Shown: positions 1 through 6,700, numbered from the stretch's first letter. The stretch: DNA of 9,420 nt from Methanomicrobium sp. (GCA_017553245.1 JAFZMT010000210.1:1-9420), one strand, 5' to 3'. The notes: generated by a model from the letters alone, not told the origin. Numbers and translations: made by a program.

Positions 1-1
1 C

Positions 2-40
2 GGGCGCGACCACGGCGGCACTGTTGTCGCCAAAAAATAA
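2..40 (+). CDS. C-terminal end of probable isopentenyl phosphate kinase (partial)
   Basis: Only the last 12 codons are present, reading GRDHGGTVVAKK and ending in TAA at 38-40. A G-x-GTVV-type final strand is how amino-acid-kinase-fold proteins such as isopentenyl phosphate kinase commonly end. In related methanogens, as I remember the gene order, IPK lies directly upstream of fni. IPK phosphorylates isopentenyl phosphate to IPP in the archaeal mevalonate pathway, which would feed the next gene. The open frame is seen directly; the identity is inferred mainly from context, because so few residues are visible. A mevalonate kinase end or another kinase of this fold cannot be excluded. Confidence 0.5.
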   Translation, partial: GRDHGGTVVAKK

Positions 41-148
41 GAGAGCGATAAGAAAATACTCCGCCGGCGGCGGACGAAAGAGAGGCAGGTTTTACGAGTG
101 TGAACCGTGCCTTCTCCGAAATATTTGTGCTTTTCCCTCGTATTCATA

Positions 149-207
149 TCACCTCCGATATCACCTACGATCACATTCAATCACCGCCAATCACCTTCAA
201 TATCACC
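149..207 (+). repeat. Degenerate tandem TCACC repeats, 10-12 bp period, in the fni leader
   Basis: TCACC (once TCACA) begins at 149, 161, 171, 181, 191 and 203, so the spacings are 12, 10, 10, 10 and 12. The best units read TCACCTTCAA and TCACCGCCAA. The stretch is very poor in G. It fills most of the gap between the kinase stop and the fni start. The first copy, ATCACCTCC at 148-156, has the same sequence as the anti-Shine-Dalgarno 3' end of archaeal 16S rRNA. The pattern is seen directly; no function is known to me. Confidence 0.75.
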
Positions 208-216
208 GCGGGGTGG
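203..216 (+). promoter_or_regulatory. Hairpin enclosing the fni GTG start codon
   Basis: TCACC at 203-207 can pair with GGTGG at 212-216 around the loop GCGG, giving five pairs including one G-T wobble. The GTG start at 213-215 lies in the 3' arm. The upstream CACC copies of the repeat could compete for the same GGTG. This could restrict start-codon access. The pairing is visible in the sequence, but the regulatory effect is inference. Confidence 0.35.
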
Positions 217-1274
217 ATACTATAGAAAAATCTGCATATACATCTTCAAGAAAACGCGAGCATATGGAGATCTGCTGCGCAAATCCCATCGAGAGAGGTT
301 TCTCGGGTTTTGACGACATAAGGCTCGTCCATAACGCTCTTCCCGAATGCGACATGGATGCGATAGATACATCCGTCAGTTTTCTGGGGCACAATCTCTC
401 ATCTCCGCTCTTTATTGCGGGAATGACGGGCGGACATCCCGATACGACCGAGGTCAACATGGCGCTTGCGAATGCGGCGGCGCACTTCAATATCGGTATG
501 GGTGTGGGTTCGCAGCGTGCGGCGCTGGAGAATCCGGAACTTGAGAGCAGTTTCACGATTGTCCGTGATGCCGCTCCGAAAGCTTTCATCTGCGGCAATC
601 TCGGCGCGATTCAGCTCGTCGAGAAGGGCGCGGAGTGGGCTGACAGGGCAGTTGAGATGATCGATGCTCAGGCGCTTTGCATTCATCTGAATCCTCTTCA
701 GGAGGCGATTCAGCCGGAAGGCGATCACAATTCCGCGGGATGTCTGGAGGCAATCCGCGACCTGTGTGCGAGTGCGAAGTATCCCGTCATTGTTAAGGAG
801 ACCGGATGCGGTATATCAGGCGGCGTTGCCAACAGACTCTGGGGTGCGGGCGTAAGCGCCATAGATGTCGGAGGTCTCGGAGGGACTTCTTGGGCGGCGG
901 TCGAGGCATTGCGTGCGAAAGACGAGTCGCTTGCCGAACTCGGCAACAGGTTTTCGGACTGGGGTATTCCCACAACGGTCTCGCTTATCGAGATATGCGA
1001 CCGCAAAAAGCCCGTAATCGCAACCGGCGGTCTGAGGAGCGGTCTGGATATAGCCAAGGCTCTGGCGCTGGGCGCATCACTCGGAGGTATGGCGCTTCCT
1101 CTTCTTAAGCCGGCGATGGTGAGCTATGACAGTCTCATTGCCGAGATTGAGAAGATTCATCGGGAACTGCGGGTTGCCATGTATCTTACGGGAGCTGCGG
1201 ACTGCCGCCGCTTACAGATGATACGCAAGTATGTCACGGGTATTACACGGGATATGACGGCGAATCAGCCCTGA
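213..1274 (+). CDS. fni: Type 2 isopentenyl-diphosphate delta-isomerase (FMN-dependent)
   Basis: Converts IPP to DMAPP using reduced FMN, NAD(P)H and Mg2+; cytosolic TIM-barrel enzyme of isoprenoid lipid synthesis. With the GTG start at 213 the protein has 354 residues, usual for the family. The N-terminus has the expected TSSRKREH block (10-17), then MTGGH (71-75), GSQRAALENPE (99-109), GNLGA (128-132), HLNPLQE (158-164) whose Gln and Glu belong to the active and Mg site, KETGCGIS (195-202), GGLGGTSW (220-227) and a late GGLRSG phosphate-binding segment. A TTG at 24 extends the frame by 63 residues, but that stretch is repeat-derived (Ser/His/Tyr-rich), overlaps the kinase stop and precedes the family's normal N-terminus. 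GTG 213 is the only sensible start ahead of the TSSRKREH block, although no strong ribosome binding site precedes it. Ends in TGA. Second gene of the isoprenoid operon. Confidence 0.93.
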   Translation: MDTIEKSAYTSSRKREHMEICCANPIERGFSGFDDIRLVHNALPECDMDAIDTSVSFLGHNLSSPLFIAGMTGGHPDTTEVNMALANAAAHFNIGMGVGSQRAALENPELESSFTIVRDAAPKAFICGNLGAIQLVEKGAEWADRAVEMIDAQALCIHLNPLQEAIQPEGDHNSAGCLEAIRDLCASAKYPVIVKETGCGISGGVANRLWGAGVSAIDVGGLGGTSWAAVEALRAKDESLAELGNRFSDWGIPTTVSLIEICDRKKPVIATGGLRSGLDIAKALALGASLGGMALPLLKPAMVSYDSLIAEIEKIHRELRVAMYLTGAADCRRLQMIRKYVTGITRDMTANQP

Positions 1275-1331
1275 GTCAGGGTCAAAGCAGGTCTGAAAAT
1301 CAGAAGAACTGATGGTTTGAAGGTTTGAATG

Positions 1332-1342
1332 TCCCTGCGGGA
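1332..1342 (+). other. Small hairpin downstream of fni
   Basis: TCCC at 1332-1335 and GGGA at 1339-1342 flank TGC, forming a 4-bp stem about 57 bases after the fni stop. The nearest T-run is only three T's (1348-1350), so it is weak as a terminator and may be a processing or stability element. It could also be chance. Confidence 0.25.
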
Positions 1343-1360
1343 ACGTCTTTGAGAAGATAA

Positions 1361-1443
1361 CGGTAAAACCGTAAAAATCGGAAATACCGTAAAATCGGTA
1401 AAACCGTAAAAATACGAAATATTCAAAAATATTGCAAATACGG
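1361..1443 (+). repeat. 9-bp degenerate tandem repeats (CGGTAAAAC/CGTAAAAAT type) upstream of RNase J
   Basis: About nine units start at 1361, 1370, 1379, 1388, 1396, 1405, 1414, 1423 and 1433, typically CGGTAAAAC, CGTAAAAAT or CGGAAATAC. An 18-bp block, CGGTAAAACCGTAAAAAT, is repeated exactly at 1361-1378 and 1396-1413. CGGT-AAA-ACCG and TACCG-TAAAAT-CGGTA can form small hairpins within the array. The array occupies the 3' half of the 176-bp fni-RNase J gap and ends next to the RNase J start. Confidence 0.8.
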
Positions 1444-1450
1444 CGATAAT

Positions 1451-2806
1451 ATGGAAGTAGAAATAATAGCCGTCGGCGGATACAACGAGGTCGGAAGAAA
1501 CATGACCGCGGTCCGCTGCGGCAAAGAGATAGTCATCTTTGATATGGGTCTGCGGCTTGACCAGATAATGATCCATGAGGATGCCGAGGTTGAGAATATG
1601 CATTCTCTCGACTTAATCGAGATGAAGGCAATCCCCGACGACACCATAATGAACACGGTCGAGGGCAGTGTCAAGGCAATCGTCTGCACGCACGGGCATC
1701 TGGACCACATAGGCGCGATTCCCAAGCTTGCGCACCGCTACAATGCGCCGATTATAGGCACGCCCTATACGGCAAAACTCATCGAACAGCAGATTGAGGG
1801 CGAGAAGAAGTTCGGCGTCTCAAACAAGGTATTCGCACTTAATGCGGGCTCGAAATACAGATACGAGATCTCAAAGGATCTCAGCCTCGAGTTCGTGAAT
1901 GTCCAGCACTCGATTATCGACACGGCGATGGCGGTTTTGCACACGCCGGCGGGAATCGTCATCTATGCAAACGATTACAAGCTCGACAGGACGCCCGTCC
2001 TCGGAAACCCGCCCGATTTCGCAAGAATGCGCGAACTCGGAAAAGAGGGTGTTCTGGCTCTTATCATCGAAAGTACGAATGTAAGACTCCCCGGACGCTG
2101 TCCGAGCGAGAGAATTGCCCAGAAGCTCGTCCGCGATGTCATGACGAGTTACGAGGATGAGAAGTGCGCCATGATTGTGAGCACGTTCTCATCGCACATT
2201 GCGCGTGTGAAGACGATTGCGGAATGCGCCCACGAGATCGGAAGGATTCCCGTTCTTCTGGGACGCTCCATGGAGAGATACGCCGGCACTGCCGAGCAGA
2301 TGAAGCTTGTCAGTTTCCCGCAGAGCACCTCGATGTTCGGCAACCGCAAGACGGTCGACAGGACAATGAGGCGCATGATGAAGGAGGGCAAGGACAAATT
2401 CGTGCCGATTGTCACCGGACATCAGGGTGAGGCGGGCGCCATTCTGACGAGGATTGCCGCCGGCGGAACGCCGTATCGCATAGATAAGGGCGATAAAGTC
2501 CTCTACAGCGCAAATATCATCCCCAACCCGATGAACTTCGGTCAGAGGTATCATCAGGAGACTCTTCTGCGCATGAGGGGCGCAAGAATTTTCGACAGTC
2601 TGCACGTGAGCGGTCACGCACAGCGTGAGGATCACTACGAGGTCATAAATCTCTTAAATCCGTAGCATATCATCCCGTCGCACGGCGATATCGACATGAC
2701 CGGCGAATACGTGAAGCTTGCGGCGGAGTGCGGTTACACTCTCGGCAATGACGTTCATCTCTTAAGAAACGGCATGAGAGTTCTTGTTAACGGCAAAAAC
2801 CGTTAA
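1451..2806 (+). CDS. Archaeal RNase J (beta-CASP metallo-beta-lactamase ribonuclease) with in-frame TAG at codon 405
   Basis: Ribonuclease of the RNase J group, in archaea a 5'-3' exonuclease acting in RNA decay and maturation. Zn-binding HGHLDH lies at residues 81-86, then QHSIIDT, a metal-ligand Asp in ANDYKLDRTP, the beta-CASP STFSSH segment, TGHQGE and HVSGHAQRED. At codon 405 (2663-2665) the frame meets TAG, giving 404 residues. It then continues without further interruption for 46 residues (HIIPSHGD through GKNR) to TAA at 2804-2806. The continuation matches the expected RNase J C-terminus, and 451 residues is near the usual archaeal length. The HGD histidine corresponds to the last metal ligand in known RNase J structures, so a product stopped at TAG would probably lack a complete active site. 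Possibilities are readthrough, pyrrolysine insertion, a real nonsense mutation or a base-call error. Start ATG 1451 has a weak GGCGAT (1442-1447) before it. Confidence 0.88.
2663..2665 (+). other. In-frame amber codon inside RNase J
   Basis: TAG stands between AATCCG (Asn-Pro) and CATATCATC (His-Ile-Ile) in the RNase J frame. Homologues, as I recall them, have a charged or polar residue such as Lys, Glu or Gln here. One base change from AAG, GAG or CAG would give TAG. Reading resumes in the same frame, so this is a substitution-type interruption, not an indel. The window does not show pylT or pylS, so pyrrolysine decoding cannot be tested here. Confidence 0.9.
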
Positions 2807-2820
2807 TTTTGTGGATATGT

Positions 2821-2860
2821 CTGCAAAAGCCTGCAAATGCAGGTAAAGGCAGGCAAATCT
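2821..2860 (+). repeat. 10-bp degenerate tandem repeats (NNGNAAANNC)
   Basis: Four consecutive 10-mers, CTGCAAAAGC, CTGCAAATGC, AGGTAAAGGC and AGGCAAATCT, keep G at position 3 and AAA at positions 5-7 in phase. CTGC and GCAG words also allow local pairing. Located just after the RNase J TAA. Confidence 0.65.
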
Positions 2861-2875
2861 CAGCCGATTGATTTT

Positions 2876-2924
2876 GCATGTATCTGCACGGCATGTATTT
2901 GCACGTCATGTATCGGACAGCACG
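2876..2924 (+). repeat. 15-bp tandem repeat GCATGTATYTGCACG with degenerate third copy
   Basis: GCATGTATCTGCACG at 2876-2890 is followed directly by GCATGTATTTGCACG at 2891-2905, with one mismatch. A looser third copy beginning TCATGTATC and ending GCACG spans 2906-2924. With the preceding 10-mers it makes up much of the 258-bp gap between RNase J and idsA. Confidence 0.75.
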
Positions 2925-2975
2925 TATTTGCATATATTGAATATCTTTCGGGGACAATCTGAATAGATATTATAT

Positions 2976-2991
2976 CGATTATCTTTAATCG
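2976..2991 (+). promoter_or_regulatory. Inverted repeat CGATTA-TCTT-TAATCG upstream of idsA
   Basis: A perfect 6-bp inverted repeat around TCTT lies 74 bases before the idsA start and partly overlaps an AT-rich TATTATATCG (2968-2977) that could serve as a TATA element. It may be an operator or RNA hairpin for an internal promoter. Symmetry is seen; function is inferred. Confidence 0.35.
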
Positions 2992-3007
2992 AAACACAGA
3001 TTTCAAA

Positions 3008-3048
3008 ACTCAAATTAAACTCAAATCATCACACGATTCAACTCAATC
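3008..3048 (+). repeat. ACTCAA(A)T repeats in idsA leader
   Basis: ACTCAAAT occurs at 3008-3015 and 3019-3026 (11 bp apart) and ACTCAATC at 3041-3048. The stretch is A/C-rich and G-poor, resembling the G-poor leader of fni. Modest evidence. Confidence 0.4.
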
Positions 3049-3054
3049 AGTAAC

Positions 3055-3060
3055 AGGTAA
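3055..3060 (+). promoter_or_regulatory. Shine-Dalgarno for idsA
   Basis: AGGTAA sits four bases before ATG 3065, a one-mismatch relative of the archaeal AGGTGA. It supports this ATG as the start. Confidence 0.55.
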
Positions 3061-3064
3061 TATA

Positions 3065-4030
3065 ATGAATCTTGAAGAATTTCTGGAAAAAAACGCTGAA
3101 GATATTGATTTGGAACTTGACAGACTCTTCGGAGCCGCACCGGGTCAGCTCAACAAGGCAAGCGCCCATCTTCTTGTTGCCGGCGGCAAAAGACTCAGAC
3201 CCGCGGTTACCCTGCTTGCGGCGGAGATAATAAAGGCGGGATGTTCACGCGATATTCTTCCGGCGGCGCTTGCGCTTGAGGTCACCCATACTTTCACGCT
3301 CGTGCACGACGATATCATGGATAATGACTCGACACGCCGCGGTGTTCCGACGGTTCACTGTGTCTGGAACATGCCGACGGCGATTCTTGCCGGCGATGTC
3401 CTCTATGCCGAGGCTTTTGAGCTGATTACGCGCAGCATCGCGGATGACACGGCAAAGGTGCTGAGCACCGAGATACTTGCACGCACATGCGTGGATATCT
3501 GTCAGGGTCAGTTTGAGGATATGAGTTTTGAGACCCGCGACGATGTCCTTGAGTATGAATACATCGATATGGTCGGAAAAAAGACGGGCAAGCTCTACGC
3601 GGCTGCGGCGGCAATCGGCGGCACGCTCGCGGGCGGCAACATGAAGCAGGTTCAGGCTCTGCACGACTGGGGTTACTACAGCGGCATTGCTTTCCAGATT
3701 CAGGATGATGTTATCGACCTGATAACGCCGGCGGAGAAGAGCGGCAAGGATCAGGGCTCGGACTTAAGCGAGGGCAAACAGACGATTGTCGCCATCAAGG
3801 CACGCGAGGCGGGCATTGACCTGTCCAAGTTCAAGAAGCCGAATCTCACAAAGGAGGAGGTTGCGGAGGCTATCGCACTTCTGGAGTCCAAGGGCATCTT
3901 AAAGGCGGTCACGAATACGGCGATGGAGTATGTCGCACGTGCAAAGGAGCAGCTTACCGTTCTTCGCGACTGCCCCGAGAAACAGCTTCTGGCTGACATT
4001 ACGGATTACTTTGTCACCAGAAACTTCTGA
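3065..4030 (+). CDS. idsA: Short-chain isoprenyl diphosphate synthase (geranylgeranyl diphosphate synthase)
   Basis: Trans-prenyltransferase that elongates DMAPP with IPP to C15/C20 diphosphates, the C20 product being the precursor of archaeal ether lipids. It has 321 residues, normal for the family. Visible are GKRLRP (41-46, substrate-phosphate binding), the first Asp-rich motif DDIMD (82-86) followed by RRG, the GD at 110-111, the KT pair at 173-174 and the second Asp-rich motif FQIQDDVID (210-218). Residue Phe77, five before the first Asp motif, is the position known in archaeal GGPP synthases to limit chain length, which fits a C20 (or C15/C20) product. A medium-chain synthase is less likely. 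The neighbouring fni supplies DMAPP. Ends TGA; 39 bp precede gltX. Confidence 0.93.
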   Translation: MNLEEFLEKNAEDIDLELDRLFGAAPGQLNKASAHLLVAGGKRLRPAVTLLAAEIIKAGCSRDILPAALALEVTHTFTLVHDDIMDNDSTRRGVPTVHCVWNMPTAILAGDVLYAEAFELITRSIADDTAKVLSTEILARTCVDICQGQFEDMSFETRDDVLEYEYIDMVGKKTGKLYAAAAAIGGTLAGGNMKQVQALHDWGYYSGIAFQIQDDVIDLITPAEKSGKDQGSDLSEGKQTIVAIKAREAGIDLSKFKKPNLTKEEVAEAIALLESKGILKAVTNTAMEYVARAKEQLTVLRDCPEKQLLADITDYFVTRNF

Positions 4031-4044
4031 ATTTTTTTAATATC

Positions 4045-4069
4045 ATTGAGGATTTATTGAGAGGATTTT
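4045..4069 (+). promoter_or_regulatory. Tandem duplicated leader with Shine-Dalgarno for gltX
   Basis: ATTGAGGATTT (4045-4055) is followed directly by ATTGAGAGGATTTT (4056-4069), a near-copy with AG inserted and one T added. The second copy places GAGG (4061-4064) five bases before ATG 4070 and so acts as the likely ribosome binding site. A T7 tract at 4032-4038 lies just upstream and might give partial termination after idsA. Confidence 0.55.
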
Positions 4070-5767
4070 ATGTCGGTCGATCCAAGAGAGTTTTTCATGA
4101 TTCATGCGTTGAGCAACGCCGTTGCACACAACAACGTTCCGAAAGCGGGCACGGTTCTGGGAATGCTGATGGGTAAGCACCCCGAGTTTCGCTCGCAGGC
4201 AAAGGAGATGTCGGCGATTCTTGCCGAAATCTTAAAGGAAGTCGAGGCTTTAAGCCCCGAGGAGCGTGCGGCAAGGCTTGAGAAGCTTGCACCCGAACTT
4301 CTGAACGTGAAGAAGGAGAAGAAGGAGAAGGTGCACGAACTGCGGGCGCTGAAGAACGTCGGAGAAAACGGCGTTGTAATGCGTTTTGCGCCCAATCCGA
4401 GCGGTCCCCTGCATCTGGGTCACGCAAGAGCAGCGTATCTGAACGATTACTATGTGAGGAAATACGGCGGGCGCTACGTGCTGAGGATTGAGGATACCGA
4501 CCCGCGTCGTGTCGAGCCGGAGAACTATCAGCTCTTAATCGACGATACCAAGTGGATGGGGCTTTCGGTTACCGAGACGGTCTATCAGAGCGACCGTTTC
4601 CCGATATACTACGAGCACGGCAGAAAACTCCTTGAGATGGGCGCGGCTTACGTCTGCGTCTGCGACTCGGAGAGTTTCAAGAAACTCAAGGACGCAAAGC
4701 AGGAATGCCCGTGCAGGAACAGGTCGGTTGAGGAAAACCTTGCCATGTGGGAGGATATGCTCGCCGGCAAATACGCGGAAGGCACGGTTACGGTGCGCCT
4801 TAAGACCGATATTGCCCACCCCGATCCGGCAATGCGCGACTTTTCAATCTTCAGAGTCGTCGATTCGCCGCATCCGAAGTTAAAGGACGCAAAGGTATAT
4901 CCGATGATGAATCTCTCGGTTGTCGTGGACGATCACCTGCTGGGCATCACCCACGTCATACGCGGCAAGGACCACATCGCGAATACGAAGAGGCAGGAGT
5001 ATATCTACAATTATTTCGGCTGGACGCAGCCGGAATACTACCATTACGGCAGGATGTCCATCGGCGACGTCGTTCTTTCGACGACGGCGATGAAGAACGG
5101 TATCCGCGACGGCACCTATACGGGCTGGGACGATATCCACCTCGGAACGATGAAAGCGATAGCAAGGCGCGGTATTCTGCCGGAGGCGATTAAGAACGCG
5201 ATGATAGATATCGGCGTCGGACAGACGGATATTCAGTTCTCGTGGGAGAATCTGTTTGCGGCGAACAAGGAGCTTATCGATCCGTATGTGAACCGCTATT
5301 TCTGCGTTCTCAATCCGCTGAAGTGCAAAGTCGCAAATGCGCCGAACGTGACCGCAAAGGCGCTTTTAAACCCCAACGACGAGTCGAAGGGTTACCGCGA
5401 GATTGATTTTGCCGGCGAACTCTATCTCGATCCCGCCGATCTGGAGGGCTGTTCCATGGTGAGATTCAAGGATCTCTTCAATGCGAAGGTCTCGAAGAGT
5501 GCGGACGGCGGTTTTTCGCTTGAAGACTCGGGCGAGTCCCTTGAGGATGCGAGAAAGGAGAAGGCAAGGATTATCCACTGGCTGCCGGCGGACGACTCGC
5601 AGATTGTGAAGTGCCTTCTCAGAGCGCCCGAGGGCGATAAGGAAGGTTTCTGCGAGAGACGCGTCATCAAGGAGTGCGGCGAGGTCGTTCAGTTCGAGAG
5701 AGTCGGCTTTGCAAGGATTGATTCCGCGAATGACGACCGGGTTGTCGCCTACTTCGCGCATCATTAA
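4070..5767 (+). CDS. gltX: Glutamyl-tRNA synthetase, archaeal type
   Basis: Class I aminoacyl-tRNA synthetase charging tRNA-Glu; archaeal enzymes are usually non-discriminating and also charge tRNA-Gln for later amidation by GatDE. It has 565 residues, usual for archaeal GluRS, with a Lys/Glu-rich N-terminal extension (about 1-98) before the Rossmann catalytic domain. The HIGH motif appears as HLGH (115-118) after RFAPNPSGP. RIEDTDPRR is at 139-147. CVC (196-198) and CPC (213-215) form a four-cysteine zinc-type site. The KMSKS-equivalent loop is the archaeal degenerate form VLSTTAMKNGI (335-345). The beta-barrel anticodon-binding region, characteristic of the archaeal/eukaryal group, follows. 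Last gene of the operon, ending in TAA before two T-tracts. Confidence 0.96.
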   Translation: MSVDPREFFMIHALSNAVAHNNVPKAGTVLGMLMGKHPEFRSQAKEMSAILAEILKEVEALSPEERAARLEKLAPELLNVKKEKKEKVHELRALKNVGENGVVMRFAPNPSGPLHLGHARAAYLNDYYVRKYGGRYVLRIEDTDPRRVEPENYQLLIDDTKWMGLSVTETVYQSDRFPIYYEHGRKLLEMGAAYVCVCDSESFKKLKDAKQECPCRNRSVEENLAMWEDMLAGKYAEGTVTVRLKTDIAHPDPAMRDFSIFRVVDSPHPKLKDAKVYPMMNLSVVVDDHLLGITHVIRGKDHIANTKRQEYIYNYFGWTQPEYYHYGRMSIGDVVLSTTAMKNGIRDGTYTGWDDIHLGTMKAIARRGILPEAIKNAMIDIGVGQTDIQFSWENLFAANKELIDPYVNRYFCVLNPLKCKVANAPNVTAKALLNPNDESKGYREIDFAGELYLDPADLEGCSMVRFKDLFNAKVSKSADGGFSLEDSGESLEDARKEKARIIHWLPADDSQIVKCLLRAPEGDKEGFCERRVIKECGEVVQFERVGFARIDSANDDRVVAYFAHH

Positions 5768-5769
5768 TC

Positions 5770-5789
5770 TTTTTTTCAGTAATTTTTTT
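5770..5789 (+). terminator. Double T7 tract terminator after gltX
   Basis: T runs of seven lie at 5770-5776 and 5783-5789, starting two bases after the gltX stop. Archaeal RNA polymerase terminates at such U-rich tracts, and this marks the likely end of the isoprenoid operon. Confidence 0.7.
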
Positions 5790-5829
5790 AAGCGGCGGAT
5801 TTTAATCTCGGCTGTTTATTGTTATTGCC

Positions 5830-5841
5830 GTTCGGAAAAAA
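5830..5841 (-). terminator. Copy 1 of GTTCGGAAAAAA (minus-strand T6 tract)
   Basis: On the minus strand this reads TTTTTTCCGAAC, about 44 bases beyond the stop of the minus-strand gene at 5885. An identical 12-mer lies at 6780-6791, downstream of the other minus-strand gene. A shared T-tract termination or processing element explains both copies best. There is also A5 at 5876-5880 (T5 on the minus strand) nearer the stop. Confidence 0.35.
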
Positions 5842-5884
5842 CAAACGCTAAATGGATTTAATGTTAAATAAGGTTAAAAATCCG

Positions 5885-6700
5885 TTATATCGGAACGGCA
5901 CCCTGTGTTCTCTCTTTAGTGTAAGTCCTTTGCGGGTATGAAGGTGCATCTTCCCCGTAAATATAAAAGCCAATGTTACTGGAAGGCTGGTTCATATTGT
6001 GGGGGTTGCATTTCGTGCAGATATCTTCTCTCAATCGCTTTTTATTTTTATAATCCGTGAAATAACCGGGCCAATTAACGGTGAACGTTAATTTGTAGAT
6101 TTCGTCCTTTTCAGGTTTTATCAGGTCGGCATTAATCCTGTATTTTCTTGATTCCGCGGCTGCAAGATTGTTTACTTCGATATCTTCAACTGGCAGGTAT
6201 GTAATAAATTCTTCATCAATGTATTTTACACTGGTATTAACTTTTGATACGCTCAGTGTTACGTTATAGACTGCATGTCGGCAATCAATACCTGCTCCGT
6301 TATAGACGGTGTAATCATAACTCAGTCTGTTGCCTTCAACCGATACATTTGCATTATACCAGATATCATCATATTCTCTCGGTCTGATGTCTTTTTTGCT
6401 CATGCGATACCCGATATATACGGGATTTTGCCATATTTCAGGATTTCTGAGTTGAAATGTGTCGTTGTCGCTGAAATAAACAATCTCAGGCGGGCGATCC
6501 TCGGGAGCCGACCATGTAACAGACAGGTCTTCAGGAAGCGAGTATCCGCCCATCCACTGTTGCATCATCTCTTCATCCATGTAGTAATATGCCGATTGCA
6601 CCGGCGGCGGCACAAAGAGAATGACGTACATCATTACGGATGTCATTATTGCCGCTGCTAAAACCAGCAATTTTGCCTTTTTTGAGATTGTAGTATTCAT
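5885..6700 (-). CDS. Hypothetical membrane-anchored extracellular protein
   Basis: I do not recognise this 271-residue protein. A basic N-terminus (ISKKAK) leads into one hydrophobic segment at about 11-31, followed by PPP, which fits a signal anchor or uncleaved signal peptide with the rest outside the cell. The outer part is rich in Tyr, Asn and Asp, contains N-glycosylation sequons (for example NVS 118-120, NVT 146-148, NTS 155-157) and alternating strand-like segments from about 115 to 215 suggestive of a beta-sandwich. Cysteines at 140, 228 and 231 (CTKC) could bind a metal or form a disulphide. Its base composition looks more AT-rich than the flanking housekeeping genes. ATG at 6700 is supported by GGGGGAG four bases upstream and by a TATA box. 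Ends in TAA. It is convergent with gltX. No function is assigned. Confidence 0.8.
   Translation of the reverse strand: MNTTISKKAKLLVLAAAIMTSVMMYVILFVPPPVQSAYYYMDEEMMQQWMGGYSLPEDLSVTWSAPEDRPPEIVYFSDNDTFQLRNPEIWQNPVYIGYRMSKKDIRPREYDDIWYNANVSVEGNRLSYDYTVYNGAGIDCRHAVYNVTLSVSKVNTSVKYIDEEFITYLPVEDIEVNNLAAAESRKYRINADLIKPEKDEIYKLTFTVNWPGYFTDYKNKKRLREDICTKCNPHNMNQPSSNIGFYIYGEDAPSYPQRTYTKERTQGAVPI

Noticed and set aside
149..207. CRISPR array
   Set aside because: Units are only 10-12 bp, degenerate and directly adjacent, without spacers of constant length.
24..212. TTG-started N-terminal extension of fni (63 residues)
   Set aside because: It overlaps the upstream stop, is derived from the TCACC repeats (Ser/His/Tyr-rich) and lies before the normal family N-terminus. 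GTG 213 gives the usual length.
335..345. Motif loss in GluRS (non-canonical KMSKS) as sign of an inactive paralogue
   Set aside because: The coordinates given are residues of gltX (DNA 5072-5104). Archaeal GluRS normally has a degenerate LST(S/T)-type loop, and all other catalytic motifs are intact.
2189..2635. Minus-strand 148-codon frame inside RNase J
   Set aside because: It is opposite a clearly conserved coding frame with RNase J motifs, so it is treated as a shadow.
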